Source: Stereocaulon alpinum (taxonomy: Eukaryota > Ascomycota > Lecanoromycetes > Lecanorales > Stereocaulaceae). From it: a stretch of 64,000 bases of DNA. Below are positions 36,795 to 46,451 of the stretch, in pieces. Every line of letters starts with the position of its first letter. Position 1 is the first letter of the stretch. Under the pieces are notes generated by a model. That model saw only the letters and a program-made list of their open reading frames with translations. It ran no database searches and was not told the DNA's origin. A program made the translations under genes and the position numbers. The stretch lies in contig JAEUBA010000009.1 in the NCBI GenBank assembly GCA_018257865.1, forward strand, positions 550,008 through 614,007, given 5' to 3'.

Positions 36795-37724
36795 ATGCCT
36801 TCTGAACCTGACCTCGAGCGCGATCCCCCTCCTCATACCAGACGAGCCTCCTTCGACGGGCCCCCTCCCCCCAAATTGGTCAAATTCAGAGTTCTGACTG
36901 GTATTAACACACCGAAGATCATTGCTGGAGACCACCGTTCGCGACCCGCCAAAAATCTTGGCATTTACTCGCGTGTCGTTGCAGAGGAGACGCAGACCAG
37001 ATGGCAATACTACTTCATGGCTTCCATCATCAATATTTCTTTCCTCGGCCAAATTGTTGTCGCAGCCACTTTAACTGCGCTTGGTGCTGCCGACGCGTCT
37101 CACATTGCCATCACGGTCCTTGGTAGTGTCAATACTGTCGTTGCAGGAGTGCAAACATACCTAAAAGGGCAGGGCCTTCCGAACCGCCTAAGACAATACG
37201 AATTCGGGTTGAGAAAGCTAAGGGAACACATTGAAGATCTCGAGAGGGCTTTCAGCCATGCAGATTGCACATTGAACGTGGACTATGAAATCAGCGATAT
37301 TGCCGCCATGTACAAGGCTGTGAGGCAGACAGCAGAGGACAATACCCCGGACACGTATCTTCCGATGGCTGGGGCAGGGAAGAAGTTGCTGGAAGACAAA
37401 TACAGTGCGGTGACCGGGCAAGAGAGCTCTGGACCTGGTACTGGGTTGCTCATGAACGGACCATCTGATAGTCCAGCGGAGGCTGGCCCTTCCAAAACTG
37501 CTGCTACACCAGATACTACCGACCAGGCAAATGGTCAGAAGCCTCCTGCTGAGCCAGAGACACCAGGACAGCTTAAAGGCGAACCAGGAGAGTCAGCGGG
37601 TTCTGGTATTAAGGGACCGGCGGCTGAACCAGCAGCGTCTAGTAATGCTCCTAATGAAGACGGCGAGACTGAAGAGACACCGCTCTTGCAATATGATGAT
37701 AGGGCTGTCGCCTCCAAGGATTGA
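36795..37724 (+). CDS. SLATT-type two-transmembrane protein (fungal)
   Basis: Single exon, 309 aa. A basic Pro-rich leader of 65 residues precedes two adjacent membrane helices at about 74-97 (FMASIINISFLGQIVVAATL) and 102-123 (SHIAITVLGSVNTVVAGVQT). Then comes a cytosolic helix starting YLKGQGLPNRLRQYE, with LRKLREHIEDLERAF after it. This is the layout of the fungal SLATT (SMODS/SLOG-associating two-TM effector) family. The last 110 residues are disordered and Pro/Gly/Glu/Ser-rich, ending LLQYDDRAVASKD. Bacterial SLATT proteins act as pore-type effectors in nucleotide-signalling defence systems; the fungal role is not established. It lies between the two copies of the coiled-coil/DUF6590 pair. 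Confidence 0.82.
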   Translation: MPSEPDLERDPPPHTRRASFDGPPPPKLVKFRVLTGINTPKIIAGDHRSRPAKNLGIYSRVVAEETQTRWQYYFMASIINISFLGQIVVAATLTALGAADASHIAITVLGSVNTVVAGVQTYLKGQGLPNRLRQYEFGLRKLREHIEDLERAFSHADCTLNVDYEISDIAAMYKAVRQTAEDNTPDTYLPMAGAGKKLLEDKYSAVTGQESSGPGTGLLMNGPSDSPAEAGPSKTAATPDTTDQANGQKPPAEPETPGQLKGEPGESAGSGIKGPAAEPAASSNAPNEDGETEETPLLQYDDRAVASKD

Positions 37725-38393
37725 TCTGTATGGTTTCTAAGAAGTGTCAGATATCTCAATATAACGTTGTAGGTTTTGATTATCTTGTCAATTTAGGATT
37801 TGCGCAGGAAGAATGGATCGTGCCCCTCAACCAACTCTACTGCTGTATCGTTATGAAACATGCCAGGCCAACGTTGTCCTATTTTCAGTCCATACATTGT
37901 CTTGCCAATGTAGAAAAGGCGGCCAGCAAGTCTGTCCCAACGATCATTTATCTTGCAAGCATTCCACGATTTAATGCACTTGCGCTGTCCGATGTATCAA
38001 CAGCCGTCGCGTCTCAGCCGCCCGCTCCGACATCTTCGCACACGCTATCGCTTCTCTCAGGAACAAGATCCAACCGTCAGCCCTCAATGGGTTTTCAAGT
38101 TTTCCTAATCATGTGGAAGGCCATGTGTTCAGCAGATGTAGGCTCCTCATAGTCAGATGCGAAGCTAAGCGACCCTGGGGTAGATTGACGCAGTCGGGCC
38201 AAAAGCTTTTCTCTTCATCTACATTCATGCTGTATGCTGTGTCGCAAACTAAGCGAGCAAGGGCATGCGTTGTCTCCTGCGCACCTCGCGCTTTGTTTGT
38301 GCTGATGATAACTAGGATCTTTAAATTCTACTCATGCTGACCATGAAGTACAAAACAAGTATCTCAACCATAAAGGTATATGTAATTGCAGGA
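37725..38393. other. intergenic, SLATT gene and coiled-coil gene 2 (convergent)
   Basis: 669 bp with no supported gene. Confidence 0.4.
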
Positions 38394-39902
38394 TCACAAT
38401 GATCGTCGTCTCGTCAATGTCTCTCTATCCACAGCCCACCTAGTTTCGCTAGGTACGTCAAGCTCGCTACAGTGCGCCTGCCATCGGACAATCTGTCTAG
38501 CGTATCGCTCATTGTCTATCGCACTCAGACTATCGGATATTTCAACTGTTCTTGCGTCCCACTCGTCAACGTCCGCAGGCTGAACATCCCCTTCGCCGGC
38601 TCCCACATTCGATCTCCATGCCTTTACAAAGCTCCAGTCGTGCATGGTATTATAGGACACGAGGTGTTCAACTGGCGAGCTAAAGCTGGTCTCACAATGG
38701 GAGCCGTAGTAGGAAAGCCCAGCGGTAGAACCGGTGGCGTGAAGTGCTCTAGCTTCTTCTCTTGCGTTTTCAAACGCTGCTTCTGCGTCGATCAGAGCAC
38801 CCGTCAGATCTCGACTATAGACTACCATTTGGCGATCGAATTCGCTCCGAGAAAACGTGAATTCTCCGTCGCTAACTCCGCGTTTGTATTCCGCGAGATT
38901 GTCCTCATAATGACGTTGTTGATCATCGAATTGCGCCTGCCCTCTGAAGTAGTAGCGCGCACAGTCCTCGAGCTTCTCCCGAGCTGCTCGGCGAGCCGCT
39001 TCTTGGGGGCTTCCGCGTAGTTCATGGCCCACTGAAGATTCCGAGTCCCAGCTTAGGAACCCAAAGCCACTGTGTCTGTCAGGCTCAACATCGTCCATCG
39101 AATATGGCACCAGAAAGCCAACGTCTTGATTATTGTGTTGTTGATCAGCCTCTTCCTGTTCGGCATCGCCGAGAATAGGCGTCGGCTTGGGCGGCTTTAA
39201 CAGGTTCGCTGCCTCCATAGCCGTCTTTAGCAAGTCTTGTGTACGAATCTTCATGTATTCCACCTCCTTGCGTGCTAGGTTACGCACACTTGCCAACTCA
39301 TACAACCGATCTCGTAACCTCACTAATTTGCCTGCTTCTTGCGCAAAGGCCCTATGAAGTTCTTCTGGAGCTTTTCGGCCTCCTGCAGCCTTCATTGCCT
39401 TCCGTGACCTGTGCAGTGACTCGTCAAGATTTTGAGCATCCGTTCTCGCCTGTTCTATAGGGCCGTCCATCGCGATCAGGTCGGTGTCCTTGTTAAACAG
39501 ATCGGCTAGTTGGGTGACAAGATTCTCTGTTACAAGGAGCGCCACGCAATCTTGTGAGCCATCGCTCGCTATAACGAATCGAGAAGGCTCTTCAGTAAAC
39601 TGTGGCGTTTGTCTTATGAGCTGAAGTAATTGGGTCGTATCAACATCGTCGTATTCCTTACGAGTACGTTTGACGTTATCTCTCGAATCATGTAGGAAAC
39701 TTCTTGTCCTTTTCTTACGTGTATTGCCCTCTCTACGATCCTCTGCTGGTCGCATGGTAATGACAGAGGATCCATAGGCGCGATGCGCTGAAGCTTCTGA
39801 GACATGCTGTTGTTGCTGTGCCATGAGACCCTCACATTGGTGCGGTCGGCCGGATGCTCTTTTCTTGCCCTCCTGAGTGGCTTTTCCCATGCGATTATCC
39901 AT
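38394..39902 (-). CDS. coiled-coil protein, copy 2 of a duplicated pair
   Basis: Single exon, 502 aa, start ATGGATAATCGC with a second in-frame Met at residue 5. Paralogue of the 29423-30931 product: shared blocks are EEPSRFVIASDGS (versus EDPSRVVVYNDGS), LLKTAMEAANLLKPPKPTP (versus FLKSLLENADLLDPPPETP), SRSEFDRQMVVYSRDLTGAL and DEWDARTVEISDS. The N-terminal 90 residues are basic with a possible bipartite nuclear signal (TRKKRTR ... NVKRTRKEY), absent in copy 1. The middle is long charged helix. No known family recognised. It is divergent from the second DUF6590-like gene by 511 bp. The two copies have drifted far, so the duplication is old or selection is relaxed. Confidence 0.8.
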   Translation of the reverse strand: MDNRMGKATQEGKKRASGRPHQCEGLMAQQQQHVSEASAHRAYGSSVITMRPAEDRREGNTRKKRTRSFLHDSRDNVKRTRKEYDDVDTTQLLQLIRQTPQFTEEPSRFVIASDGSQDCVALLVTENLVTQLADLFNKDTDLIAMDGPIEQARTDAQNLDESLHRSRKAMKAAGGRKAPEELHRAFAQEAGKLVRLRDRLYELASVRNLARKEVEYMKIRTQDLLKTAMEAANLLKPPKPTPILGDAEQEEADQQHNNQDVGFLVPYSMDDVEPDRHSGFGFLSWDSESSVGHELRGSPQEAARRAAREKLEDCARYYFRGQAQFDDQQRHYEDNLAEYKRGVSDGEFTFSRSEFDRQMVVYSRDLTGALIDAEAAFENAREEARALHATGSTAGLSYYGSHCETSFSSPVEHLVSYNTMHDWSFVKAWRSNVGAGEGDVQPADVDEWDARTVEISDSLSAIDNERYARQIVRWQAHCSELDVPSETRWAVDRETLTRRRSL

Positions 39903-40413
39903 GTCTTGGGGTTTCGTTCACCGATTGCAGTGAAACACCTAGTGTTTGCTACCTTGTATTAGTCGAATTTAATAAGAGGGCGACTTCTGACCACAGAGGA
40001 AGCAAATATGAAATTCAAGATAGTTGTATGTGGATCACACGCCTTTGTTGGCGTACATCTTGTAGCCAACAGACCCTTGGTGCTTTGACCACTTAGTTAG
40101 TTGACGTTGTCTTCCAGGAAAAGTATTCTTTGTTTCAGTGGCTGACAACAAATGGACACTCCTGAAAACATATACTATATTGTCTGATGCGGGACAAAGA
40201 CTCGAAGCGCATGTCACAGGCATAATCGAGATATCCTGTGTGGTTCTGTCCTGAGTTCAGTAAAACGTTCTCCAACTCCCGTTTCAGAGTTAAGAATCCT
40301 CAGCAAAGTCTACTACAATTTCGGTACCAGTTACGATGCCCGCAACGAGACCTCCAAATTCCATCCGACCTACTTGGGAAAATATTCCACGATGTATCCC
40401 ATCGCAGGACCCC
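39903..40413. other. bidirectional promoter region of pair 2
   Basis: 511 bp between divergent starts. No obvious long identity to the corresponding region of pair 1 by eye. Confidence 0.4.
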
Positions 40414-41290
40414 ATGCGGCGAAGAGAACTGCGTTATCAGAATGATAGTCAAGGTAAGGATATGGGTCGCGTCCCTTCTCAAAGGCATAGGATTAATTGC
40501 TGATCAAGATTGAGGCGTAGCTAAACAACGTAGATATGAGCGATATCATAAAGCCCGCCATGATGGCCAATCAAGTTCTGCGTCGACTAGATATTCTCAT
40601 GCCACTGGATGCACAAAATCTAGTCTTACAGATCGATATGGCATTGCGGGCAAGCCTAGTCACGTATCGAGCAGCTACTCAAAAGTTACTGCGATATCGA
40701 ACGCCGTCAATGCCTTTCAAAGAATTGGTATGCATAATACCAGATCCGACGAATACCGCAGATACGAGAAGGAAGATTTCAGGCTTGGAACGATTATCCG
40801 AGCACCTCTACACGAAGAGGACTTCAACCGCACCAGAAGATCAGAGCTATCCAACATGAGTAGCGCTAAGTCATCCCATATTTCGTTCTCAGACCGCTTC
40901 GGAGCAATCTACTCAGAGGACAGGTTTCTAATAGTCGTCGCAGTATTCTCGCGCCACTATTTAGCCATCCCTCTCTACACATACGCCGGTACGGGTCTCA
41001 AACACAAAGACGACCCGGGCGAGTATGCTTCCATTGTGGACCACCGTCAACCAAATTCTACGGCAGAATCACCACACATTCTTCGGACGGCTGAGCTGAA
41101 AGAGGGCGTTCGCATCTTTCCTGCAAGCAGTGTCGCGCATCTTGCTTATCCGGTTGCGAGACTGTACAAGTTACATGTTGCACATCAGGGTAGGCTGGAT
41201 GAGGAAGACACGAAGAGGATGATTAACATTTTTCAACGTATAATGGCTAATCCACTCAGGAACCTTGCGATGAATTATACTGCTTTGTAA
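40414..41290 (+). CDS. DUF6590-like protein, copy 2 of a duplicated pair
   Basis: Two exons: 40414-40453 and 40521-41290, 269 aa. Exon 1 (ATG CGG CGA) ends in phase 1 before gtaagg; the 67-nt intron ends gcgtag. Exon 2 then reads open in one frame for 256 codons, although a different frame holds a decoy ORF over 40536-40859. The N-terminus is basic and Tyr/Ser-rich (RRYERYHKARHDGQ, LTDRYGIAGKPSHV). The domain is FRLGTIIRAPLHEED, then FGAIYSEDRFLIVVAVF, then LAIPLYTYAGTGLKHK, then SVAHLAYPVARLYKLHVAHQ, matching the copy at 31753-32595 block by block. LYTYAGTGLK is the clearer DUF6590-like motif. Function unknown. Confidence 0.75.
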
Positions 41291-42238
41291 AGCGAGCGAG
41301 ACTCTACTGGAATATTGGCATTGTTTCACCGTCCCTTGCTGATGAGTGGACAGGCTTCAAATCACTCGCAATGATAGCGCCAAATGTACAGAGGGAAAGG
41401 GCTGAATATGCATGAATATGCCTCGTATGTAAAGGAGCGGAATATCTAACCATATGTACATCAGAGTGGCTTTGGACAAATCTCACTTTGTTTTGCAAGT
41501 TTTGCAGATCAGGTAGGGCAGGGGAGCTCTTGATTCAAGAACGTGGGTTTTAATAAACGTCGTAGGCGTTATTGAAACACTGTAGAGATATTGAATGTAT
41601 AAAGGACTGGTATCAAGTGACATATTTAAAGGTCTGAAGTCAGCGTTTATGTATCTGTTTCAGCCCTCGTGGCAACATCACCAGATAACATTTCTCGAAC
41701 CTCCCTATGTTTGCTGGCCGACATCGATTCTAGTCCAAAGCTGTGCAGCATTATGTGGCATCACTGATAACGATTGATCACACCTAATTAGGACTTACTG
41801 ATAGCTCTACCAATATCACACAGTTCTTGGTACTCCACTATGGACATCGAAAATTTGTCCCACTTGCTATGCAGGGGCTCTCCAGTTTCAATGTTCTTTC
41901 TATTGACAGCTTTGCCATTGTTAACAATGGCTTGTGCAACCCCAGAGTTGCCACAAGCCCTGTTCAACATTCTTTCACCTAGTAGAATCTCTATTTGATG
42001 TTACCTAATGAAAGTAGGACAATGCATCATCTGAAGTCTCAGACTCCTAACCAAGCAATTGTTTGACTCGAGAAACGCCCGCCATCCTTCGCCACGTCCG
42101 ATCACCCTATATTACCCCCACTGTCCCTCGCCTCCCAACATTCTCCCTGATAAGAAACTCATCCATCGCCCACCTACACACTTCCCCTCAACCGACACAC
42201 CTCCCACCATCCTTACACTCACCCAACCCCACTGAACT
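41291..42238. other. intergenic between DUF6590-like gene 2 and secreted protein gene
   Basis: 948 bp. The last 170 bp before the ATG at 42239 are strongly C/pyrimidine-rich, as in fungal promoters and leaders. No gene seen. Confidence 0.45.
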
Positions 42239-42740
42239 ATGCATCTCCCCTCCCTTCTCATCCTCGCTCTGAGCGCCGGCGCTCTCGCCCTCCCCTCCGA
42301 AAACGTCAAGCGCAAGAGTGGCAAACCAACCATCGCCGGCTACAGCGACGCCGCCTGCCAAAACCAGGTAGCCGTCTTCCAAAAAATCGACGGCTGCGTT
42401 TCCATCGGCATAACCAGCAAGTACATTGGTATCAACTGGGGTAGTTGGCCTAATGGCATAGATGCTTTCGATGCTTTTACGGATGTAAGTATACCTTGTT
42501 CTGCTCCCTTCAAATTCCCCCTTCCACCATTTCATTGTTTTTTGAAGGAACATGCTGATGATGTGGTTTGTGATTTAGCATAAGTGCACCAAGTATGCTA
42601 CTAAGACTCTGCAAATACCTGTTGGTAGTGCTACTGAGCAAGAAGATAATGTGACATCTTGTTATGAGTTGGACAAGACTGGTGGGCCGTGGGGAAGCGT
42701 GATGCAGAACTGGAATAATGATCATGTAACAAGTGGATGA
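42239..42740 (+). CDS. small secreted cysteine-containing protein
   Basis: Two exons: 42239-42484 and 42579-42740, intron 94 nt, 135 aa. A clear signal peptide (MHLPSLLILALSAGALALP) is followed by a possible Kex2-type dibasic site (VKRK). The mature part is polar, with four cysteines (AACQNQ, DGCVSIG, HKCTKY, TSCYEL), enough for two disulphides, and Trp/Gly-rich ends (GINWGSWPNG, TGGPWGSVMQNW). No known family recognised. Size, secretion and paired cysteines fit an apoplastic or effector-like protein; that is inference. The leader upstream is pyrimidine-rich. Confidence 0.78.
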
Positions 42741-43039
42741 AGGGGTGTTGATGGCGTTCCTTTTGCAGTCGATTCTTGCATTCTCTGCTATTGGCCTCTG
42801 AGGGTCGCCACATTCTTTTAGGCTGGACGTCGAAGCCTGGCGTTTATTGTGGGGTTTTGAGGTTAGCACATATGTTAATGGATAATGGAATGTCATTCTG
42901 CACGGTATGGACACAAATGCGCGTGCCAACTTGGTAGGATACGTTCTTTATCAGTCTCCAACTGTGTACACGTGAAGGAGGATCTCGGAGGCAGCCAGAC
43001 AGACAGGGTAGTTTCGAGATCATATTTGATTGTATTTGC

Positions 43040-44026
43040 TCATACCTTGACATACGCGTACCAAGGGTGTTCCTCTTTGAATCCGAGCACCTCTCTCGCC
43101 TTCCGATTACTCAATGGCGCTTCAAATTCACCCATTTCTCTTGTTACCGGCGTATTGGGACAAGACATTTGCAGATAGTCCATAGTCGGCACCTTCAATG
43201 ATGACGTCGTGTTGGTGGCATTGAAGACTTGAAAGCCCATGCCATCCTTCTTAATACACAGATCGCATATTTGGCCCAGATCTCTCGCGTCGATGTAACT
43301 CCAAGCGTTACGTTTTCTTGTCTCTGGCTTGTTCACATATTCTGGGAAGTCCCTCTCATACTCGTGTGGCTCGATTACGTTGCCTATTCGCAGGGCGTAG
43401 ATGTCTGTCCCAGGGAACCTTCTAGCGAAACTTCTCGCGCATCGCTCTCCACAGAGCTTACTTGTAGCGTAGGTATCCATTGGATCTACAATGGACTCCT
43501 TAGCATACAGCCACGCTAGATTGTGATACGATATGTCCTTACCGCAATCATAGTCCTCTTCCAGAGGGAAAGAGTGATAATCACTATCCCCTTGCGCAAA
43601 ACATACACCATATGTAGTCTCCGAGCTTGCAATAATAACCTTCTTAATCCCCAGCTTACACGCCGCTTCAATCACATTGTAGGTGCTCAGCACATTCCCT
43701 TTGAAACACTCATTATCAGGCACAAGCATATTCCTTGCATAGGCTGCGAAATGTATGACCGCGTCAACTGGACCAACTGGCACGGTATCTGAGTGCCGCG
43801 GGTCAGAGTAATCATTGATGTGGAAGTGAGATGTGAAGGCATTAAAGACTTGGCCGGCGTCTGTGAGATCGGTTTTAAGGGTATATACAGATGGGTGATT
43901 GAGGGGCGTAAGGTCGAGGTTCAGGACTTCATGGCCGCGTGAGAGGAGATAGGGGATGACATGGCGCCCAGCTTTGCCGGAGCCACCAGTGAATACGATG
44001 CGTTTGCCTAAGGTAGAGGACGCCAT
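43040..44026 (-). CDS. NAD-dependent epimerase/dehydratase (extended SDR)
   Basis: Two exons: 43543-44026 and 43040-43485, 309 aa. The Rossmann start KRIVFTGGSGKAGRHVIPYL carries the glycine motif for NAD(P), followed by LNLDLTP, AVIHFAAYA and the catalytic YxxxK as DTYATSK; Ser in IIASSETTYG completes the triad. The family interconverts or dehydrates nucleotide sugars or related hydroxy substrates; the substrate is not predictable here. Read without splicing, the frame stays open but carries 19 extra residues between EEDYDC and DPMDTYATSK. These are encoded by 43486-43542, a 57-nt stretch with gtaagg donor, gctaag branch and gtag acceptor, which I treat as an intron. The ATG at 44026 (MASSTLGKRIVF) is preferred over the longer upstream frame. 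Confidence 0.85.
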   Translation of the reverse strand: MASSTLGKRIVFTGGSGKAGRHVIPYLLSRGHEVLNLDLTPLNHPSVYTLKTDLTDAGQVFNAFTSHFHINDYSDPRHSDTVPVGPVDAVIHFAAYARNMLVPDNECFKGNVLSTYNVIEAACKLGIKKVIIASSETTYGVCFAQGDSDYHSFPLEEDYDCGKDISYHNLAWLYAKESIVDPMDTYATSKLCGERCARSFARRFPGTDIYALRIGNVIEPHEYERDFPEYVNKPETRKRNAWSYIDARDLGQICDLCIKKDGMGFQVFNATNTTSSLKVPTMDYLQMSCPNTPVTREMGEFEAPLSNRKAREVLGFKEEHPWYAYVKV

Positions 44027-44489
44027 CACGAGCTTCCAGAGCGTAGAACAAGAGAAAAGAGAAATTGACCGGGCTTTACAGGTGCAGTCATTGCAGTAAA
44101 TAATGACATCATCAGTGCCAAGCCAGGCTAGCAAATCACCACTGCCAGTTGCAGGCGGAAGTCGAAACCATCAAAGTTGAGACATAACATTGTATCAAAC
44201 CAAGATCTGCTGCAAACTGTGATGCAAATATTCATTATCGTAGCCATTACAGGGGCAGTACGGCGTACAAGCTAGGCGTTGCAGAAAAACCAGTATCTCA
44301 GGGAGCAGCACGCGGGGCAATCCCATCCTGATCCCTTTCATCTAAGCCCAAACATATCCTCTGGCTATCAAGAGGCAACAAGGAACAGCCCCTAAAAGGA
44401 TTAACGCGAATTGGAATATCTCGCTTGCCTGTATCGAGCTCACCATTAGCTTGTGCTTCATAATATCATATCTATGAGGGTGCACGGCG
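44027..44489. other. divergent intergenic region epimerase / HET gene
   Basis: 463 bp with both promoters; no other feature seen. Confidence 0.4.
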
Positions 44490-46451
44490 ATGACAATGGA
44501 ACCTTACGTGTACTCTGGACTGGACGGAGAGAATCAGATCAGAGTCTTGCACCTGCTCCCAGGTCTCTCCACATCGGACATTCGCATCAAACTTCAAACA
44601 GTCGAGCTATCGACCGTAGATACCCCGCAATATGAGGCGCTATCTTACGTTTGGGGATCGAGAGAAGATCCAGCCAACATCGCAGTCACCGATGGCACAG
44701 ATGATGCCCCAAGAGCCCTGTCAATCACAAGAAACCTCGCTGAGGCTCTGCCTTATCTCCGGGATATTAACAAGACACGTACGCTTTGGATTGATGCTAT
44801 TTGCATTGACCAACGTAACCTGGAAGAGAGAGGGGAGCAAGTGAGCAAGATGGGTGATGTTTATCGCTTGGCAAACCGAGTGCTTGTATGGCTGGGCCCG
44901 GAGACGCCTGACAGTAATCCTGCAATGCGGTTGTTGAATACTCTGAGTTCTCAGGCAACAGTAGATTGGGCGACGCGAACAATCAGCTCAGCCCCAGGAA
45001 CAAACAATAGATGGAGAATAACGGTCGCGGACTTTGACTGCAATAAGGATGTCATACATGCTGTAGAGCGGCTATTGGCATCACAATGGTTCGAGAGACT
45101 CTGGGTCTGGCCAGAAATCCGTCTTGCAAACGACAGTGCATTGGTTTTGCAGGGAGAGGATACGATCTTGTGGCAAAATATGCTCACAGCGACGTATGTC
45201 TTGCGGGGTGCTTTCGCTCTCCATCGCCATCCACATCTACATAAGAGACTTCAGAATGTGGCGATGATCGGTGTTCCATTTGGAGACTGTCTAGAGACCC
45301 TCGCGAACATCACGAGATATTGCAAATGTGAGGATCCCAGAGATAGAATATTCGCTCTCAGAAGTCTTCTTCCCAAGGAGCAAGCTGGTGTCATCAAGCC
45401 CGACTATACAAAGTCGGTGGGTGAAACCTACTGGCGATCTATGGTTAGCTGTGTGGTTGAGTTGGATAGTCTCAACATTCTTGGCCTTTGCAACTTGTCA
45501 AATGACTCGGGTCATTTGCCGACTTGGGTTATGGATTGGTCGAAGTTGAGCGTGAACAAAATCATCCAGATAAGGACTCCCTTTGCAAGTGGCAACTCTT
45601 CTTGTGAGGCAAATTTTGTGGGTGCAGACGTTTTGGAAGCTGTAGGTGCCCGATGTAGTACGATCACCAGCGTAGGACCTTGTTTCGACGCTGGAGTCAC
45701 GGGCGCAGACCATGGCCAAAAGCTTTCGAAATTGATGTTATCAGATCTGCACAAGCCTTACGTTGGAGGAGGCGACATGCTTGGTGCCTATTGCCGCACA
45801 TTCGTGCTGGACGACGCTATTGCAAATAATTACGTACCACCCCTTAAGCAAGATTTGAAGCTTGAGGAAGCTCGAAATGCTGTCCTCGAGATAGCCTCCT
45901 GCAACAGGGGTAGCAGCGGCGCATTTTCCCGAAACGCTATCAACTACCTGTACGACAGCGAACGTCTGCTGGAAAACTATATGTTCTTTACGACCGAGAC
46001 AGGCCATTTCGGGGTAAGCTTGGCGAAGCCAAAGATAGATGACCAGGTAGTCGCTCTACTAGGTTGTAAATCACTTATGCTCTTGCGACCTACAAAGTGT
46101 GGTTATTCAGTGGTAGGTAGATGTTATATCCAGGGTTTCATGGATGCTGAAGCACTACTTGGGCCGTTACCAGGAACATGGAGACGGGTATTACGTCTAC
46201 GTAACGGCTCGCAAGTGTGGTACCCGGCTTTTGCCCAAGAGACAACAGGGAAAGTACAACCCACCGATCCGAGACTTGGTCCACTCCCCGCAGGCTGGCG
46301 TCTGGAGAAACATGAGCTTGAAGAGTATTGGGATTGGTATGTACCTAGCGACACCAGGCAAGATCATGTCGAGACTTCTAAAGACCCTCGGATGACTTCC
46401 GAGCAGCTGAAGTTTCGCGGAGTAAAGATGCAAACGTTCAGGCTTGTGTGA
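44490..46451 (+). CDS. HET domain protein (heterokaryon incompatibility family)
   Basis: Single exon, 653 aa. The HET domain spans about residues 48-200 with all three core blocks: YEALSYVWGS, then TRTLWIDAICIDQRN, then QVSKMGDVYRLANRVLVWLG. Following parts are typical of the family (RLLASQWFERLWVWPE, CEDPRDRIFALRSLLP, LPTWVMDWSKL). The C-terminus holds VVGRCYIQGFMDAEALLGPL and ends with LGPLPAGWR ... SKDPRMT, which looks like a degenerate WW domain. HET proteins trigger cell death or growth arrest after non-self fusion; homology does not show an active allele. An alternative start lies two codons on, at the second ATG. Intronless, long and intact. Confidence 0.93.
   Translation: MTMEPYVYSGLDGENQIRVLHLLPGLSTSDIRIKLQTVELSTVDTPQYEALSYVWGSREDPANIAVTDGTDDAPRALSITRNLAEALPYLRDINKTRTLWIDAICIDQRNLEERGEQVSKMGDVYRLANRVLVWLGPETPDSNPAMRLLNTLSSQATVDWATRTISSAPGTNNRWRITVADFDCNKDVIHAVERLLASQWFERLWVWPEIRLANDSALVLQGEDTILWQNMLTATYVLRGAFALHRHPHLHKRLQNVAMIGVPFGDCLETLANITRYCKCEDPRDRIFALRSLLPKEQAGVIKPDYTKSVGETYWRSMVSCVVELDSLNILGLCNLSNDSGHLPTWVMDWSKLSVNKIIQIRTPFASGNSSCEANFVGADVLEAVGARCSTITSVGPCFDAGVTGADHGQKLSKLMLSDLHKPYVGGGDMLGAYCRTFVLDDAIANNYVPPLKQDLKLEEARNAVLEIASCNRGSSGAFSRNAINYLYDSERLLENYMFFTTETGHFGVSLAKPKIDDQVVALLGCKSLMLLRPTKCGYSVVGRCYIQGFMDAEALLGPLPGTWRRVLRLRNGSQVWYPAFAQETTGKVQPTDPRLGPLPAGWRLEKHELEEYWDWYVPSDTRQDHVETSKDPRMTSEQLKFRGVKMQTFRLV

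Noticed and set aside
40536..40859. 107-codon plus-strand frame in front of DUF6590-like gene 2
   Set aside because: It is a shadow; another frame through the same bases joins exon 40414-40453 to the conserved domain without a stop.
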